The position numbers and the translations under genes were made by a program. 12,248 nt of DNA from Alphaproteobacteria bacterium (GTDB taxonomy: Bacteria; Pseudomonadota; Alphaproteobacteria; Rs-D84): contig JAEEQU010000027.1 of NCBI GenBank assembly GCA_016285415.1, positions 1 through 12,248 on the forward strand. The letters are read 5' to 3'. Each line of letters begins with the position of its first letter. Position 1 is the first letter of the stretch. Positions 11,918-12,248 of this stretch are shown here, one piece after another. The notes below the pieces were generated by a model that saw only the letters and a list, made by a program, of their open reading frames with translations, made no database searches and was not told where the DNA came from.

Positions 11918-11950
11918 TTAACTGTCCTTACGGCAATTTGTTCCGGTATA

Positions 11951-12236
11951 GTATGTTTTTTGACCCCAAAATACCCCATTTTTACATACAAAAACATACA
12001 TTTACATACGAAAAACCATATAATTTTTCCACACAAAAATCACTTCAAAACCAAGCCCACCAAGGGTTTTAGCGTTTTTGTGTCACTTTTTACTGACACA
12101 CGGACGCGATTCCGTATGTCAGACAAGCATAACTCATTGAATATAGGGAACAAACTACTAATTTTGGCAATTTTGTGTATGTCGAATGTATGTTTTTATA
12201 ATCAATAATCGACATATTTCACGTACAAAAACATAC
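11951..12236. repeat. Cluster of ACATAC sites, partly helically phased
   Basis: The hexamer ACATAC or its complement GTATGT occurs eight times in 286 bp. Plus-strand copies start at 11984, 11994, 12004 and 12231; complement copies at 11951, 12114, 12177 and 12188. The three at 11984-12009 are exactly 10 bp apart. A 10-mer, AAAAACATAC, occurs at 11990-11999 and 12227-12236 and inverted at 11951-11960 and 12188-12197. Imperfect copies (ACATAT 12212, ACGTAC 12221) continue the ~10-bp spacing near the end. Regular sites beside a tRNA fit recombinase arm sites, a repressor operator array or origin iterons. Confidence 0.6.
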
Positions 12237-12248
12237 AAAATTTAGAAA

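Larger units (their letters stand above)
11880..12248. other. Non-coding stretch after tRNA-Asn
   Basis: No convincing gene on either strand. A plus-strand open frame at 11960-12208 has only a TTG start, no ribosome binding site, and runs through the repeat array. Besides the ACATAC sites and tRNA terminator there are inverted repeats TGTGTCA/TGACACA (12079-12085, 12094-12100) and TATGTCGA/TCGACATA (12178-12185, 12209-12216). This could be the edge of an integrated element whose integrase lies beyond the window. Confidence 0.55.

Noticed and set aside
11960..12208. 82-codon plus-strand open frame in the tRNA-Asn downstream region
   Set aside because: It has only a TTG start, no ribosome binding site, a composition dominated by Lys, His and Thr, and it crosses the ACATAC array. 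It is most likely a chance frame.

Overview
The window reads as chromosomal DNA of an AT-rich bacterium, most likely an uncultured, host- or gut-associated alphaproteobacterium. The AccA resembles the alphaproteobacterial form, both tRNAs encode their 3' CCA, promoters are sigma70-like, genes are short and closely spaced on both strands, and stop-codon use fits code 11. Several accessory genes (TrpRS, TfoX_N, DraG-type hydrolase, Nudix) look like versions common in gut Firmicutes. The taxonomic placement is inferred from sequence style, not proven.

Layout. 1-725: 3' part of accA (fatty acid synthesis). 759-847: tRNA-Ser(GCU) on the minus strand, sharing a bidirectional terminator with accA. 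1000-2228: two unrecognised genes, convergent on one hairpin. 2391-3860: a lipoprotein carrying a GH24 lysozyme domain, a TPR segment and a C-terminal membrane segment. 3921-5202: a perfect-consensus promoter, a structured leader with a 22-codon ORF, then trpS. 5227-5805 (minus): a two-gene unit, small lipoprotein plus 77-residue protein. 5967-7533 (plus): secreted LamG-like protein, TfoX_N protein and a short unknown protein. 7607-8071: Nudix hydrolase, convergent with a DraG-type ADP-ribosylglycohydrolase (8076-8864, minus). 8926-9879 (minus): ankyrin-repeat protein with a long 5' leader. 10127-11498 (minus): divergent short MetK plus a 113-residue partner, behind a complex ~155-nt leader. 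11804-11879: tRNA-Asn(GUU). 11880-12248: non-coding DNA rich in ACATAC sites, possibly the edge of an integrated element.

The most striking signals are non-coding. The metK-like leader has an 11-bp and a 9-bp complementarity in crossing order. It also has a 9-bp stem that buries the ribosome binding site and competes with the 11-bp helix, and a 44-codon upstream ORF that overlaps the metK start. The trpS leader has its own small ORF with a Trp codon inside a hairpin. Together they suggest leader-based control of two amino-acid-related genes. By eye I matched neither to a known riboswitch class. No CRISPR array, transposase, integrase or rRNA is visible.
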